Shown: positions 10,066-23,348 of the stretch, one piece after another
Layout: each line of letters begins with the position of its first letter
Position numbering within the stretch: the first letter of the stretch is position 1
DNA from: Batrachochytrium dendrobatidis JAM81
Taxonomy: Eukaryota; Chytridiomycota; Chytridiomycetes; Rhizophydiales
Direction: 5' to 3'
Assembly (NCBI RefSeq): GCF_000203795.2
Contig: NW_006281105.1
Coordinates: 1-64,000 of the forward strand
Length of the DNA stretch: 64,000 nt
The notes under the pieces: model-generated
Database searches by the model: none
The model's input: only the letters and a program-made list of their open reading frames with translations
What the model was told of the DNA's origin: nothing
Made by a program: the position numbers and the translations under genes

Positions 10066-13000
10066 CTTGCATAATTGTCAATGTTCAAATCAAAGCCACA
10101 AATTCACATTCTATTTATCATCGTTCATTGTTCATGGCTCATGGATAGCTGATCAATAAATCACATTCGACATGATTGACATGATTGTTTTGTTGGACAT
10201 ATTTCAGTAGATTTGTTTAGTTACGATTTCAATCAACTCAACAGCTTTGGAAATAACAGTGGTAGCGTAGTAAATGGTTTTAATAGCAACAATTCATATC
10301 GATTTTGCAAGATTCATATTTTTGATGTAAAAAATCATGGTTTGTAACAACTATTTGTTGTGTATACATCATAAACTATCAACCATTTGGTCATGCATCA
10401 ACACCAATGTACAGTGTGACATGGTATGTTGAATAGATTCAATGTTGATTCAATATTCCCAATATTCCCAATACTATAAACAACATATGGACACCAAATA
10501 ATACCAGTTTTTCAACCGATATTCACAACTAAATTAGTCAGACTATTTATCCAAGATGTGCAACCCAGACCAAACATCATGTGTACAATGGTGGGTGGTT
10601 TGCATGTTTGAATAATGGACAACGTTCAGTTCTAGACTAATACCCAATGTAAATCATCAAGTGATGACAGGGTTTTCAACAAATAGTTTCGATTACATTT
10701 TGACCAATAGCAAGTGTTGATCGGAGGTGATCATCAATCAACAATCATGGACAAAACTCGTTCAACTATATAGTGGATGAATGTAACATTGCATGATTGT
10801 CTACTTATCAGCAATATGTATATTAATGACATGAACAAACAAATGGATGATATCATTAGTACAGGTTTTGATCAAGGTTTTGAAAACCAACTTCAAGTCT
10901 TTGCGCCAGGTTGTCATAATCTTGAATGACTGATGACTGTCAGTGCAATATTCCTACTCAATACGTTCATGGACACGGTAGTTTCAGTAAATCATTGCAT
11001 GATTGGTTACTTTGACATGTTGGATTTACATGGTACTCAATGGTATGATTGATAGGTCAATTGGCAATTGTTTCGTGTTTTTAGTCATTTATTTGTCTGC
11101 AATAAAAGCGGCATGATCTCATATACCAGGAGTTTGACAAAAATACAAGACTCATTGTCATGACACTATTTCAAGAGTAGTCATTGCACATTGGTGTTCA
11201 CCAGACAAACAAACCATCGAGTATAGCGTATTTTTCAATTTTCAGTTTTTGGCATTCAGGTTTGGGTTTTGATCAATCGTTGAACCAAGACTAAATCATC
11301 ATTGGTCGTTACAGCTGGCCAAACAAGCTTACTCGATAAATATTACAAATCATATAACCCAAATCATCAAAATCACTCCAAACTGCTGACAAGTCATTGA
11401 CAAGTCACTGCCAAGTTGGTTGTTGCTAATTCATCAGTGTTGGCAGCTACAATAATCAATCAATATATGTTTTGAAAATCGATTCGCACAATCTGCACAG
11501 GTTTTGGACGAGTCATGATCCAAGATACTATCGCTGTTGGTTTTGATGTTATAACCAATTCAATGCCACATCCAAATATTGTCAAAATCATCCAAAAACT
11601 ATTGTGTTGACAAGCATGTATATTGGCATCAATTCCATTGTAAAAATAGTCGTATAGTTTAGAGTGATTGCTCGCGAGGTCAACAATATCACCACATTCA
11701 CGAAACGGAACTTTTACAAAACTACAAATCATATACTGCATGCATGTCGTTGGAATCGAGTCTGTGATTGTTGAACAGTGTTATGGTCTTGATTGTAGTC
11801 AGTCCACCAAATCCAAAATGTGTTGGGTTTGAAAATACTATATATTTTCAAAATCATTGATCTGACAATTAGGTCGCATCTTGTTGAATCCCAGCCTGAA
11901 TATTTGACACCAGCTGTTGCAATTGCATCCAATAAACCAGTATTGATGTTTGTATCATGAATACCCTGAATATCAGTCATGGCATTATCCATACATATAC
12001 ATAGTATGTTTGGTGGCAATTTGTCTCCAAATGCAATTTTGGATTTGACATTGTCATGCAGTCAAACCATGTTTTTTGCAAAACATCGGTAAGGGATTGG
12101 TAAACATGCGGATCTCAACCACAAATCGTTCAAAAGTTACAAATACAAGTCATCAAAAAACGTATATCGTTGTCATCAGACAACTTACCATCACACTGCA
12201 CGACACTTGTACAAAGTTTGTTGGACAAAACTTGGTTGATATCTAGGATACGGTTGAAACTGACAAGCATGTGTGTTCATATTGTCACCAGTGTTGTATT
12301 TGATATTCAATCAGTGTGTATTACACTGTCTGACCAATACTAACCACACTACACTAAATAATCAAATGCCAAACAATCTGTAAACAGAGCAAGACACCAC
12401 TCTAATTCATTATTTGCCACAAACTACCGACTGATCAAATGTCGTTGAGATATATAACACACTATCAAGACGTGTAATATGTCGAGTTGCAACAACACTA
12501 AATACATAATAAATGCATAAATGTCCATTTTTAATGGTCTTGGTTGTTGTATAGTGGCCTGAGCAACTTTTTAAACAGCGAAATTGATGTTCAACATTGT
12601 TGCGCAAGCCATTTCAACACAAACACATTCCAAGCCAACCCATATTAATAACTATATCAGTTGTATCAGCTGTAAACCATACTGTAAAATGATGCTATGT
12701 TTGGCATGTATTTGACATGTACATGTTGTACATTTTCGATTGCCATTTCATGTATTGAATCATCAGCATAATAAGCGCAGTATTTCAGTCATTCAGATTC
12801 CTTGTTTTGGGAATGATTATTTCTGTATCATTTTCACTGAAATGATAATCAGTGTGTCACTGTGTATTACTGTTTGAACCAAAGTCAGTACTGCAAGCAC
12901 TCGAGTGCTACTCCAATCAATTGAGTTGAACTGACATTGATATTGGTATCAGCAAGAAATCCAATTGATTTCCAAATTGAACGAGTTGACTCCAAAATAT

Positions 13001-13899
13001 TGTTATCCACAAACATAAATGTCAATTGCAACACTTTTATCAAATCTATTGGATATCAAATCCAGTAACCCATTGTAGCAAGCCTCGAATTATGTCTCGG
13101 AACAATGCAGCCATGATAAAATACAACACTTTACCAGGTTTGCTGTATACAACAACATATATTTGGAGCAGAGTTTGAACATATAGTTGCATGGTTATTT
13201 GAAGTTTGTGTGTTTCTAGTATCATAACCAAAATGTGTGTTATTCCATCATCAATACTTTGCTCACAATACACTCAAACTATTACTACACAATCAGTTGT
13301 CAATGACCATGAGTAGTATATGTAGTGCACTGGATGATACCACTTGTTTTAAGCAAGACTGCTAAAATATTCAAAAGTTGACGACATACTTTGATACATT
13401 CGTCCATGATGATTGTGATTGATATTGAACGCATTTGGGTTGTGGTTACAATGTGAATTCTGGTTTTAGAACTAATCAGAATCGGATTGTCTGGAATTGT
13501 CTGGAATTGTTGTTGTGCTAGATTGGTGTTTTCACCTATAATCACTGCTAAATTTGATTCAAAGTTGTCAGGTGTGATATCCTGACAAATGCCGACATTA
13601 TCAAAATGCTTACCGTATACAAGTTGATTAAAGTTGCAAGTTGTCTGCCAAACTCATACTTGATGCTTCAATCGGACACGATTGGATGGTACAAGGATGT
13701 GTCAACAGAGCCATTATTTGTCAAAAAGCGTATGTTACAATAGTAAACTTGAATTTGGACTTTCCATGCTAAATGCATATCAATCCCTTGAATGGACACA
13801 ATTGTATGATGCCAGTTGTATTAACAACATTGAGTTATCAAATAATTGGAATGGTTGGAATGGTTGAAAATATGCCATATCAGTTGTAAAATACAACTA
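10066..13899. other. 3.8-kb region without recognisable genes
   Basis: AT-rich, with many short broken open frames on both strands and no domain I recognise. Minus-strand frames at 11460-12019 and 13046-13545 are faintly protein-like (continuous, non-repetitive) and could be remnants of one decayed gene, but nothing supports a name. At 13326 there is a GCACTGGATGATACCACTT word followed by TGCTAAAA that recurs near 24.6 and 29.55 kb. Confidence 0.4.
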
Positions 13900-15645
13900 T
13901 CACTTTCCATCCTTCAAATATGGTTGTATTAGTGGGAGTTGTATAACGTATTGCTTCAATCCATGAATGGGTTGTACCTGCTCTATGCCATCAATTGGGT
14001 TGAAACTCTGCTTTTTGAACCCTTTAAACTGGTGAGGTGGAACCACAAAATAAAGTTTGGGTTCATCATACAAATTGCACAGTTTTGTAAGAATATCAAC
14101 TTCGCGAATTAGATGTTCAGCAACTGTAAATTGAAACATTCCCTGTTGACTGAGTGAATCAATTGCCACAAAATTATCGTCATCTGTCGGTTCGTAATAG
14201 TTGCCATCAAGTGCTGCTGCAGTAGGGATAGTATTTATTCCAAATGTAATTCGTTGGCCATTGAGTGCATCCAAAGTAATCTTTGTCACTGTACCATCTT
14301 TCAGGCATCTGCATTTGAGAGTTTGTCCACCAGTACAAAAAACCACATGTCCGTATATTTCAAACAAATGTCTTGAAATCTCGGTTGGAATACCATCAAA
14401 CATTTGCTGCATATTGGTAATCATTTGAGCAGAATGACGTTTTCAGAGTTGTTCTCCAACATATCTTGAAGCAATATCAACATGCAGGAATGTGTACTGT
14501 CCGTCGTCTGACACAATGGTATGAAGCAATGTATGAGTATTTGCAGATATTTTGATTGTGAATCCAATGTTGTGTACCCCTTTGACTGCATCAACATCAG
14601 CCAAAGCTTTCTCCATTGGATTTGATACAATATCAAAGACAGAACGAGCTACACCACCATACATGCGATATCTCTCATTGATAGTCTCAATGGGTACATC
14701 CGGATAGCAATGACGTCGACAAGTCTGTAACTCGTCCAAAGTCCAAACAGGAAAATACCATTCCCTTGCCATCTTTTGTTTGACGAATTCCTTGTATCCT
14801 TCAGACCGAGGAGATGACATGAACAATACAATGCAACATGATGATCTTGGAGTCGTGTGTCCATCAACAATATACAATGTGTCTTGTTTTCAAACCAATC
14901 CCTCCGCATCAAGTCCAAGCTCTGTGACGAGTTGTTGCTGCAAGTCAAAGCATTTGAAACAAGATCCCACTTGATAAACAATCCGGTTTGGCTTCAAGGA
15001 CAGAGTTTTCGTGGTAAAGTCATCCATCAAGCAATGCAATATGTAGACAAAAAACAGTGACTTTCCGATGCCTGATGTTCCAGATATTGCAAATGATTCG
15101 ATGCCACGATCAATTTGATCCAAAAGCAAGCCAAACACATCATGATAGCACTCTCTAACATATAGTTTTTGTATTTTGTCTTGGGTGTATGGGAAAAGGA
15201 CATGATCTGTCGACTGTATGCATTCATCGATCAGCTGGGCGTTTGCAAACGACTTGAATTGGGTTGTCAAATCATTGGGTTCGGTACGTTGTCGTTTAGG
15301 AGAAAAGTCTTGATGGTTTGCTGTTGATAAAGAAGTAGAACCTGCATCAAAAATGATACTTTTGCTTGGTTCCCTGGTAGGTAGAGGTAAACAACCAATA
15401 ACAACACAATAACCATCTTGAGTAAAGTATTATTGAGAAAGGGAGTCGAGTAAAGCCCAGGTGTTGATTAGTTGGCTCTTGTTACTGTTGGTGTAGAGTT
15501 GCAGTTGAGGAGCATCAATGTCAGCCATAGCAGGATCATACTCTGCCTTGATAGCATCATGAACGTCACTCAGGTCTTCAAAGTCAGTCACATCGATTTC
15601 AGCAGTAAGTGTGCCGTATTCAACATTGAGGTATCGTTTTGGCAT
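13900..15645 (-). pseudogene. Crinkler/RHS-type (CR) effector with P-loop NTPase, three in-frame stops
   Basis: A single reading frame of 582 codons runs from the ATG at 15645 to the stop at 13900, interrupted only by stops at codons 72 (15430-15432, TAA), 252 (14890-14892, TGA) and 401 (14443-14445, TGA); no frameshift is needed. Residues 1-71 form a CR/Crinkler-type header (MPKRYLNVEYG start). A Walker A motif, GTSGIGKS, follows near codon 170. The C-terminal part (YFVVPPHQFKGF near the end) resembles the tail of RHS-type proteins. In this effector class the NTPase usually precedes a nuclease-fold domain; I cannot confirm one here. No splice sites that would remove the stops were found. Likely a recently inactivated gene; readthrough or editing is less likely. 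Confidence 0.75.
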
Positions 15646-15700
15646 TTTATGAAAAGAAAAAGAGTAAAAAAGCAATTTATTTGTCAAATTGTAAAACAAA

Positions 15701-15889
15701 AATCGACTTTTTAATCGAGTCAAAATAACAAAATTTTGGGATATTTCAAGACAATTCACACGATTTAAATATTTGAAAATTAGTCAAATTTACACCAGAA
15801 TTAATGTCTCATTAATGTGAGACATTACTAGTGTGAGAGTGTTGACTTGCATTGTGTGAGACATTAGTAGTGTGTGAATGTGAGACATT
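15701..15889 (-). promoter_or_regulatory. AATGTGAGACATT repeats upstream of CR pseudogene
   Basis: An inverted repeat AATGTCTCA-TTAATG-TGAGACATT at 15803-15826 is followed by direct copies TGTGAGACATTA (15854) and AATGTGAGACATT (15877), 160-245 bases upstream of the start. An imperfect palindrome TCGACTTTTTAATCGAG lies about 60 bases upstream (15702-15718). The intact CR gene has the same two elements, in the same order relative to its start, at 31475-31485 and 31440-31454. Confidence 0.45.
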
Positions 15890-16059
15890 TCTGAATAGTT
15901 TAACAATCAAAAACCATCAACAATGACGTTTGAACTGGAATTCACATGACTTTCTTGGTTTCTTCCATTTTATAAACACACTCACTTTCTTGTTAATAAA
16001 CAACACAATCGAATATTGATTCATTCCTTCACATCCTTGATCAACTGTAACACACTTGA

Positions 16060-19000
16060 CAATAATGACAACCATCAATATGCCATCATATGTCCACGAT
16101 CCTCACAAGTAATATGAACTCAATTGGAAACGCTGTTATTAGCGCATTTGGTCAGTTGCAGAGCCAAACCAATGACATTGTTGTCATGATGACCAAACAC
16201 GACAATGTCATTCGATCATTACTGGGACAGATCTTGATCAAACTGGACTCTGGTTGCTCACCAACACATGCAGTTGTTATGCCAGTTGTGGTATTCGAAA
16301 CCATTTCCACGACTGTGAACACCACCGTAACAGTGACTGTGTTTTGTCCACAAAGTCAATCCAAGTTGTTCATATGCGACAACAGCACGTTGCACACACA
16401 CGCATACTGTCGATACGGAATGCCAAGAAACAATCGACTTATTCCGTAATCGTGCAATTGTTGACATAAATGCCATTGCGGTCAATGCTGTATCGACTGG
16501 TGTCGAACCTTGAATGAATGCTGCAACTCGCATTTGTTTATTGCGTTTTGCATCGAATGCAATGTGCACACTCAATAAACTTTGTGGTATTCTGGTCACA
16601 TTCCGTATCAATCTGCAACGGATTACCAACATCCATACAATCAACAACACGATCAGATTATTAGTGGATCAATCTATTGCTGTCAAACTTGTAGTCATGA
16701 CCCAACTCGGTACAAATCAGGTCAAATTTGATCCAGAAACTCCAACAAAAACCATCAATCCGACCACTGAACTGTCTGCTCGTTGACGGTTTGCTGGTTA
16801 TGTGGGTTTATTGTTGATGGGTAAGCGTGTAAACTGTCGTACATGCAATTTATACTGCGAGTTGATGGTCAAGTCTGACAATCTGCATTCGTGAACTTGT
16901 GTGCAAGCAGTGTTTTGTTGGATCTCAAACATCCTGCAACTCGCACAGTTGTTTGCACAGTTGCTCGTCTATCAATCCAACTGGATCTGCAACTCTGTCA
17001 AGCAAATCCGTAGTGCAACCTGCTGATGTTGATGTGACTACAATAAACACGAAACTCACCGAAATAACACTTGCTGATCTGACAGGTCAATGAGTGACAC
17101 TCTAACCATTAATACCAAACAAACAACGTTTTGAATCAACAATCAACTGTCATGACAATTGGTAACATTCGTGGTCATTTGGCATCCATCTCAAACCATC
17201 ACATCAAACACATTTCCAAAATCGATTGCTGGACAACTCAACTCGGTGCACGAGTCCGCATTACTGTGTCAGAGTCATATTCCGCACACACTATCCATCA
17301 ACTCTGCCACCAATCATCCGTACAACAACTGACACATACACAAAAACTGTCAACGCAGGCATCCAACGACATCCTCACTGTGTGTTTCACTTCTTAATTG
17401 TTGTCAAATATTGTCAGTCAATGTGTCAAACATTGCCAGCAAACACTCACTACTTTGACATATATTCAGCCAAACCGACTATGTGGATTATCCGAGACTT
17501 GCATTACAACGGACAGTTTCAAACACACAGTGTGTGGTTTCAATGTATTGCAACACTCGGCAACTGTTCCCGAACATCGAGACACCATTCGGTATTGACA
17601 AATGGTTTGTATTTGCAAAATGACTGTTTATGGCACCATAATTGTCGCAAACATTCCAAACTTTACACCTGACTGTGTTTGGACTGTTGGCTGTGTACAT
17701 TGGACACTCGGCTGCATGCGACTATCAAACGCGAAATGTCTTGTCTGCCATTCAACATGTCCTGTCAGCAGTTATTCCGTTTGACGATCACTCATCAGTG
17801 CTACTGTTTGCAAACTGGAACACTGAATATGTGCCATTACAACGCATCATACACGCATGAATACTGCGTTTGACTGTCATGCAGTATGTTGGCACTATGC
17901 AGACAGTAACATCACTCGAGTGAGCAGGACTGCATGTCATTGACACTCTATCAATCACTTTGTGTGTGACGAGACTGAACAAACACTTGTAGAATCTGCT
18001 CGTGTAGACATGAACATTGCGGTTGTTGACAATGTGTCATTTACACTTGCATCCGCACTAATACACATGCACCAACTCATTCAGTCCATTCCACTCATCC
18101 AACTAACATATCACAACTCTGCATATATGCCTATGATCGGATTGCGATGTTCACGATTGGTGGAATATATGCAGCGTTTGATGGATCATACACGGACACA
18201 CACGAGCTATGCATTCAGTTATTGGATGCTGCCAATGCAACAGTGAATGACTGTCAACTGCACGCACATGCACATACTGCTCGAGAACATAAACGTCGAC
18301 TGTATCGCTCAACCAAACGGATGATTTGACATGGTAACACTGGAATATCGATGTACATTACAGCAAGTATCCGCGATAATCACAATGAACTCTGTCGCAG
18401 TCAACTAGGTGCATTCTGGGACAAACACAATGCAACAATCCAGCGACTTGAATGCGCCAATGAATATATGAACTGGATCAAGTTTGCTGACACACTTGAC
18501 CGGACAGTATTGATGATCGTTTTGATATGACATTTACAGCAGCTCGAATCATGCCTGGTGGTGCAACACACACAACAACCATCACTCCATTCCATTCCAC
18601 TATACGATGTGATGTGATGCTAATCGTATCATTCAGTACAGCAGTGATATTATTTTTGACATACCGAATAATCACCACTTGTGTCTTGCTACAGACGATA
18701 GTGGACATTTACTTGACTTGCAGTAATGTCAGTACTTGCATATACGTGATTCACTTCCACCATACAAACTGTTTCCGATTCGTGACGATGCAACTGATCT
18801 CGACTCGGATATATCTTGAAATCGACTAGCTGATGCAATACAGCAGCTGGTTCACACCAGACACCCGGAAAACAACAGGATATTGGTCACATTCTACCGA
18901 GTCGCATTATATACACCAAATGCTACTCCTGATGAACCACCCAATCCATTTGCTCGTGTCCTGCTACACACAGTTCAGTCAATATGTTGACGGTCATTAT

Positions 19001-21360
19001 GCGATCTTCTGGTAGTCTGCATACACTGTACCGATTGTGCTGATTGCATATATCGACAACAATAACGGTGATCACATTGATACAAATGACAAACACGGTA
19101 TTACACTGATTGATGTGTGTCATAAACTGGTATGTAAGGTCTTGCAAACACACATTGATGGATCGTGGTGCTCAACAAACTCGTCACCACCGAACATGGT
19201 CGATTTCAAATCAAACAAGTGTGTTGTGTAAGTTGGTTCACTAGTCGATATTGTTCAACGACAGCAGTGCGTGCAGCTCAATACTATTGTTGTGTTGATT
19301 GACATTTAAAATGCATTCGACACTGTCATGGTTGGTGCCTTGATATGATAACTGCAGCATATGTGATTGATACCACGCACACTGGTCTTGCTGACAGCGC
19401 TACACACATGCTCATCAGCTTGTGCTCAGACTGGATCATTGGTTTCTGATCCATTTCCATTTGAGCATGGAGTCCAGTGGTGATGTCCACTGTCGGATTG
19501 TTGTTCAACGTGTTCATCAACAACATACACGATGATATCAACCGATTGTCATTGCATGAGTATCGTGTAAATCACCATCAATGTGAGGGTTCATGTATGC
19601 CGACAATATCGTGATATTTGCCGATTCTGATCAGTCACTCCAATTGGCATCTGGTGTACTTGCACGATGAATGGAACAATGTCAAACAAGTTTTGGTGTA
19701 GTCAAATGCAACATACTCAGTTTCCGTGGTCACAGCACTTTGATTCCGAATTACCAATTGATATGATGCTACACGAACAACAGATTCGTCGTGTTCAGCA
19801 CTACAAATATCTGGGTGTTGTATTGCACGAACCACTGTATCACACCATGCGACTGAACTATATTCAGATTGCTGTATCCAATAGCATGTTGGTTGTGTCC
19901 AGTTCTTGCAAACCATCAACTCACAATCAACTTTTGGACACGAATATTCTTGGCAGTCAGTCTATTAATGATCATGTATGCACTGGATCTGATTGGTGGT
20001 TGGTGATGACTTGACCTGAATACACAGTCAACAGTCAACAACGGTGTGCTACACCTATTGAATGCATGCAAATCCATGACTGTCAACTCCTTGTTGTTGA
20101 AATGGGTTCAGATCACCATCAGTTTGCTCACTCGTTGCACCAATGTGATTGCATGATCAACCTGACACCAACCAAACCACACTCGAATATATATGTTCCA
20201 GTCATGTGCATGGTGTATCGATTGTCAACTCACAATGTCAACTCCAACACATTCCACCATGATTATGGTCACATCACACCATGCTGATGTATGTTGATCG
20301 GTATCACATTGCAACAGACTGTCATCCAATGACTGCAATGCAATACCGTGCATGTATTGTGACTGATACGCTGTGCACCATCAGCAAGTGTGCAACTGTC
20401 ACTCGATATATCGAGTCTGATATGCAACAACATGCTGTGTTTACCATGATCAGGTTTTTGATCAATCTTGGACTCATGATACATGATTTGTCATGTTGGA
20501 TCGTGTGGATGTGTCATGGACTGCAATTTAGTTGCATACACACATATGTTTGGCATTGACCGATGCATACTGTGAAATGACTGATCAGTGCGGGTGTGAT
20601 TGCACACTTGGTGGTATTGTGCATTATGATTGTTTGACAATGGATGAATGCTGGATTAGTCGGTTATATGCAACCTGTTTGAATCGACATATTTGGACCA
20701 TCACTCGATGTAACTGACAACAATGTGTATACATGGCTGTTGGATCAATCGAGTTTTTGATGGTAGCGTACCATTGGTAACAAACACAACCCTGACACCA
20801 TCATCACAGAAACAATCATACAACAGTTGACCAATACACTTGTAACACCACCAGCATATGCTCGTATGGATATGGCATGTTCACATGAGTTCATTTCATG
20901 TCTTGGCATTCGTTTAAATAAAACTTGTTCAAAAGTAAATCATGATCATAACAGGATTACGATTGTAATAGTACACCAAAGTCGTATCCTGCAGCCATTA
21001 ACAATGTATTACAATCAAACGTTGCATAGAAACCTCCACTTTGATCATGGTTTGGAACTGTAAACTGCCTGTTTGGTTTATGTTAATGTACAGATTCTAC
21101 AAATGGTATGCCAAAAATCATGCCAAAATCAAAATCACCAAACAGTATCGTTAGATCAGCCGAGTGATGTCATGTATTCAATCGAGATGGATTGCAGTTC
21201 AACAAACTGGTTGCAGTGTACAAGACACGAACAATAAATGATTCTGTCATCCAAATCAGCACTAAACAATCTACCGATACTTTGAATAAACATCAATAAA
21301 AACATACTCTTGTGTGGTTGAATGAAATGCACACATCAAATACTTGATCCACATTGATGG
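16060..21360 (+). mobile_element. Decayed LINE-like non-LTR retrotransposon
   Basis: Plus-strand fragments in several frames follow LINE order. An ORF1-like N-terminus begins near 16090. An endonuclease-like GLSETC appears near 17490. Reverse transcriptase pieces are HGITLIDVCHKLVCKVL (19094), VLIDI-stop-NAFDTV (19292), LFNVFINNIHDDIN (19501), FMYADNIVIFADS (19590) and YKYLGVVLHE (19802). The catalytic YADD reads YADN, a stop sits inside the first RT aspartate motif, and many frameshifts intervene, so it cannot encode an active enzyme. The 3' limit is uncertain; a related tail segment recurs at about 38960-39260. No target-site duplication or poly-A end was identified. Confidence 0.75.
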
Positions 21361-21714
21361 TGACAATTACGCATTTTTTTGACTTTATTCTCACTTGGTC
21401 CCTATTGTTTGTATTGTTCCTACTATCCCTATGTCGCTAGCCGTAAGGGTTTTGAAAGACACAATGTTGCCCTTTAGACTTGGTGGAAACTGGCATCAGT
21501 CATACTATGAGACTGATTGCTTGTTGTGTACTTGAACTCCCTTATCTGGTGTTCCATCTTACACGAGTACAGTTGTAAAAATAGCCTTTAGCTTTGGCCC
21601 TTTAATCAATCCATGTTGTATAAATATCAAAACAAACTGCCAAAACTACCCAGTATTTCGACACTATCTGAATAAATTGCTGCTCGTCTGTATTGTTCAT
21701 CTGGATAGTTTACA

Positions 21715-22257
21715 ATGAAACAGGCTGTGATTTTTGTGATTTCGCTGCTGGCAGCCATGTCGTCGGCTATAGTCGTATCGACTTCTGAAAGTCCAGCTCC
21801 CACATTCGAACCATCACCATCACCATCGACATCAGGCTCAACATCAGGTTCACATCCACCTTCAGCTCCAGCACTATTATTTCGACCCCATAGTGATACT
21901 CGTGTCGCTAGTCTGTTTTCACGCTATGATATATTTTTGAAACAATACAATTCGAAAGTTGCTGAATGCAAAGTTTTAAAACGGGATTGTGAAAACCTCG
22001 ACAGCATCGTACCTATACAAACGCTTATACATACGCAGACTCTAGATAAATGCAACCGTGATAGAGACTCATCAAAAAAAATGCGATTAAAGGCCACCTC
22101 CAACTGTATGAAAGAAAATTCTAAAAAGGCCAGGGATTTGTACCTTCAATCCCTTGCAAAAAAAATCCATATATGTGGTGAAGTCAATCGACTCAAAGCA
22201 AGAATGAACGAGGTCGAGGCTAAAGTTCAAAGCTTGCTATTCAATAATCAACAATAG
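21715..22257 (+). CDS. Secreted coiled-coil protein, 180 aa
   Basis: Unknown function. It has a signal peptide (MKQAVIFVISLLAAMSSA) and then a Ser/Pro/Thr-rich stretch (residues 24-55) ending in APALLFRPHSD. The basic, probably helical domain (residues 60-178) has regularly spaced charged residues and four or five cysteines (KVAECKVLKRDCENLDS; TSNCMKEN; HICGEV), plausibly disulphide-bonded. This matches the style of small secreted lineage-specific chytrid proteins: signal peptide, low-complexity linker, helical domain. No intron is needed. The upstream flank has CCCTTTA/TAAGGG words at 21445-21475 and 21595. Confidence 0.75.
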   Translation: MKQAVIFVISLLAAMSSAIVVSTSESPAPTFEPSPSPSTSGSTSGSHPPSAPALLFRPHSDTRVASLFSRYDIFLKQYNSKVAECKVLKRDCENLDSIVPIQTLIHTQTLDKCNRDRDSSKKMRLKATSNCMKENSKKARDLYLQSLAKKIHICGEVNRLKARMNEVEAKVQSLLFNNQQ

Positions 22258-23348
22258 CTTGATTAAATATCAAACTGCTATCAATATGCATAAAATTGAA
22301 ACAATAAAGTTTGGAATCATGATATATGCATATTGTTTGTAGATGCACATTGTACAACAGTGAATGCAATGGATTGTCATTGGCTGTTGTTTTGAACCAT
22401 TTTGTCAACAAATGCAACTGCTTATGACATGCAATAGATTTGGATAATGTACCAACAAAAAATCAACATAAACTGGTTTACCGAGTATGTTGTATACAAC
22501 AATTGCTTTTATACATGTTTGATATGGATCATTCAGCTGGGACCATTGCATTGTTAATAATCGACTACAGACTCATGGACGTGTATTAAGCTAGTTTATA
22601 TCATAATTATGACAGGATGTGTGATGAGATGATGCAGTGGACATATATACAACGTGTATTACAGTAAAAACATGGACTGATTGTTTGGACATGTATGGAG
22701 CAGAGCTGTTGTAACATCCAAACAACTATACTAAACATGTTGAAAAGCATCAAATGGCAGTAGGTTGATCACCAAGAAACAATGCTACAAGTCTGAAGTG
22801 CAGCATGATGACTATTTATCAATGTAATATTGATTGTCTGGTATTTACACTGTAAATCAATATCAAGTGGGTTCCAATTGCGATTTTACTGAGCATGATG
22901 GATAATGGTGGAAAATGTTTGGCAAGTCAAAGATATGGACATGTGGATGTGGATGCTAATCACCATTGAATCAAACCACTGCATGTTTTGTTGCACAGTA
23001 AATACTATACTGAACAAGTTCAAGTACAAATCCAAGTGTTTGTAATGCTACTGAGGCTGGTGATGAGTTACACTTGTGATTGAAACCTGATTGGTATTGC
23101 ATGTCATGTGTCAATACGACATGACAAGCAATGTCATATTGGCACAATACACACATGCATGTCAGCATCATCAATGTGTACAACTATGCAATATACAATC
23201 AACTGTATTGTATTGGAAATACAAGTGTCAATGTACAATATGATACCATGTCAACCAAGACTGTGAAATGATCAGATATAATGCATGCAAATCCAAATTT
23301 ATTGCAAGTTGAGTTGGAGTGATAATTGAATCAATTGGAACCAACAGA
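22258..23348. other. Intergenic region; inverted copy of SR-protein 3' flank
   Basis: No gene is seen. Positions 23080-23300 match, in reverse complement, the 3' flank of the tandem secreted genes (e.g. 53080-53240): GTGTACAACTATGCAATATA and ATTGGAAATACAAGTGTCAA are shared. Since this flank is also 3' of the minus-strand gene at 23349-24176, that gene and the tandem family have homologous 3' flanks. Confidence 0.6.

Noticed and set aside
10066..13899. tRNA, 5S rRNA or other RNA genes in the gene-free stretches
   Set aside because: I searched by eye for B-box-like GGTTCGANTCC on both strands and found none, but a covariance-model scan would be needed to exclude them.
15430..15432. An intron removing the first stop of the CR pseudogene
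   Set aside because: No plausible GT donor precedes the stop closely, and sequence on both sides is in the same frame with family-like content.
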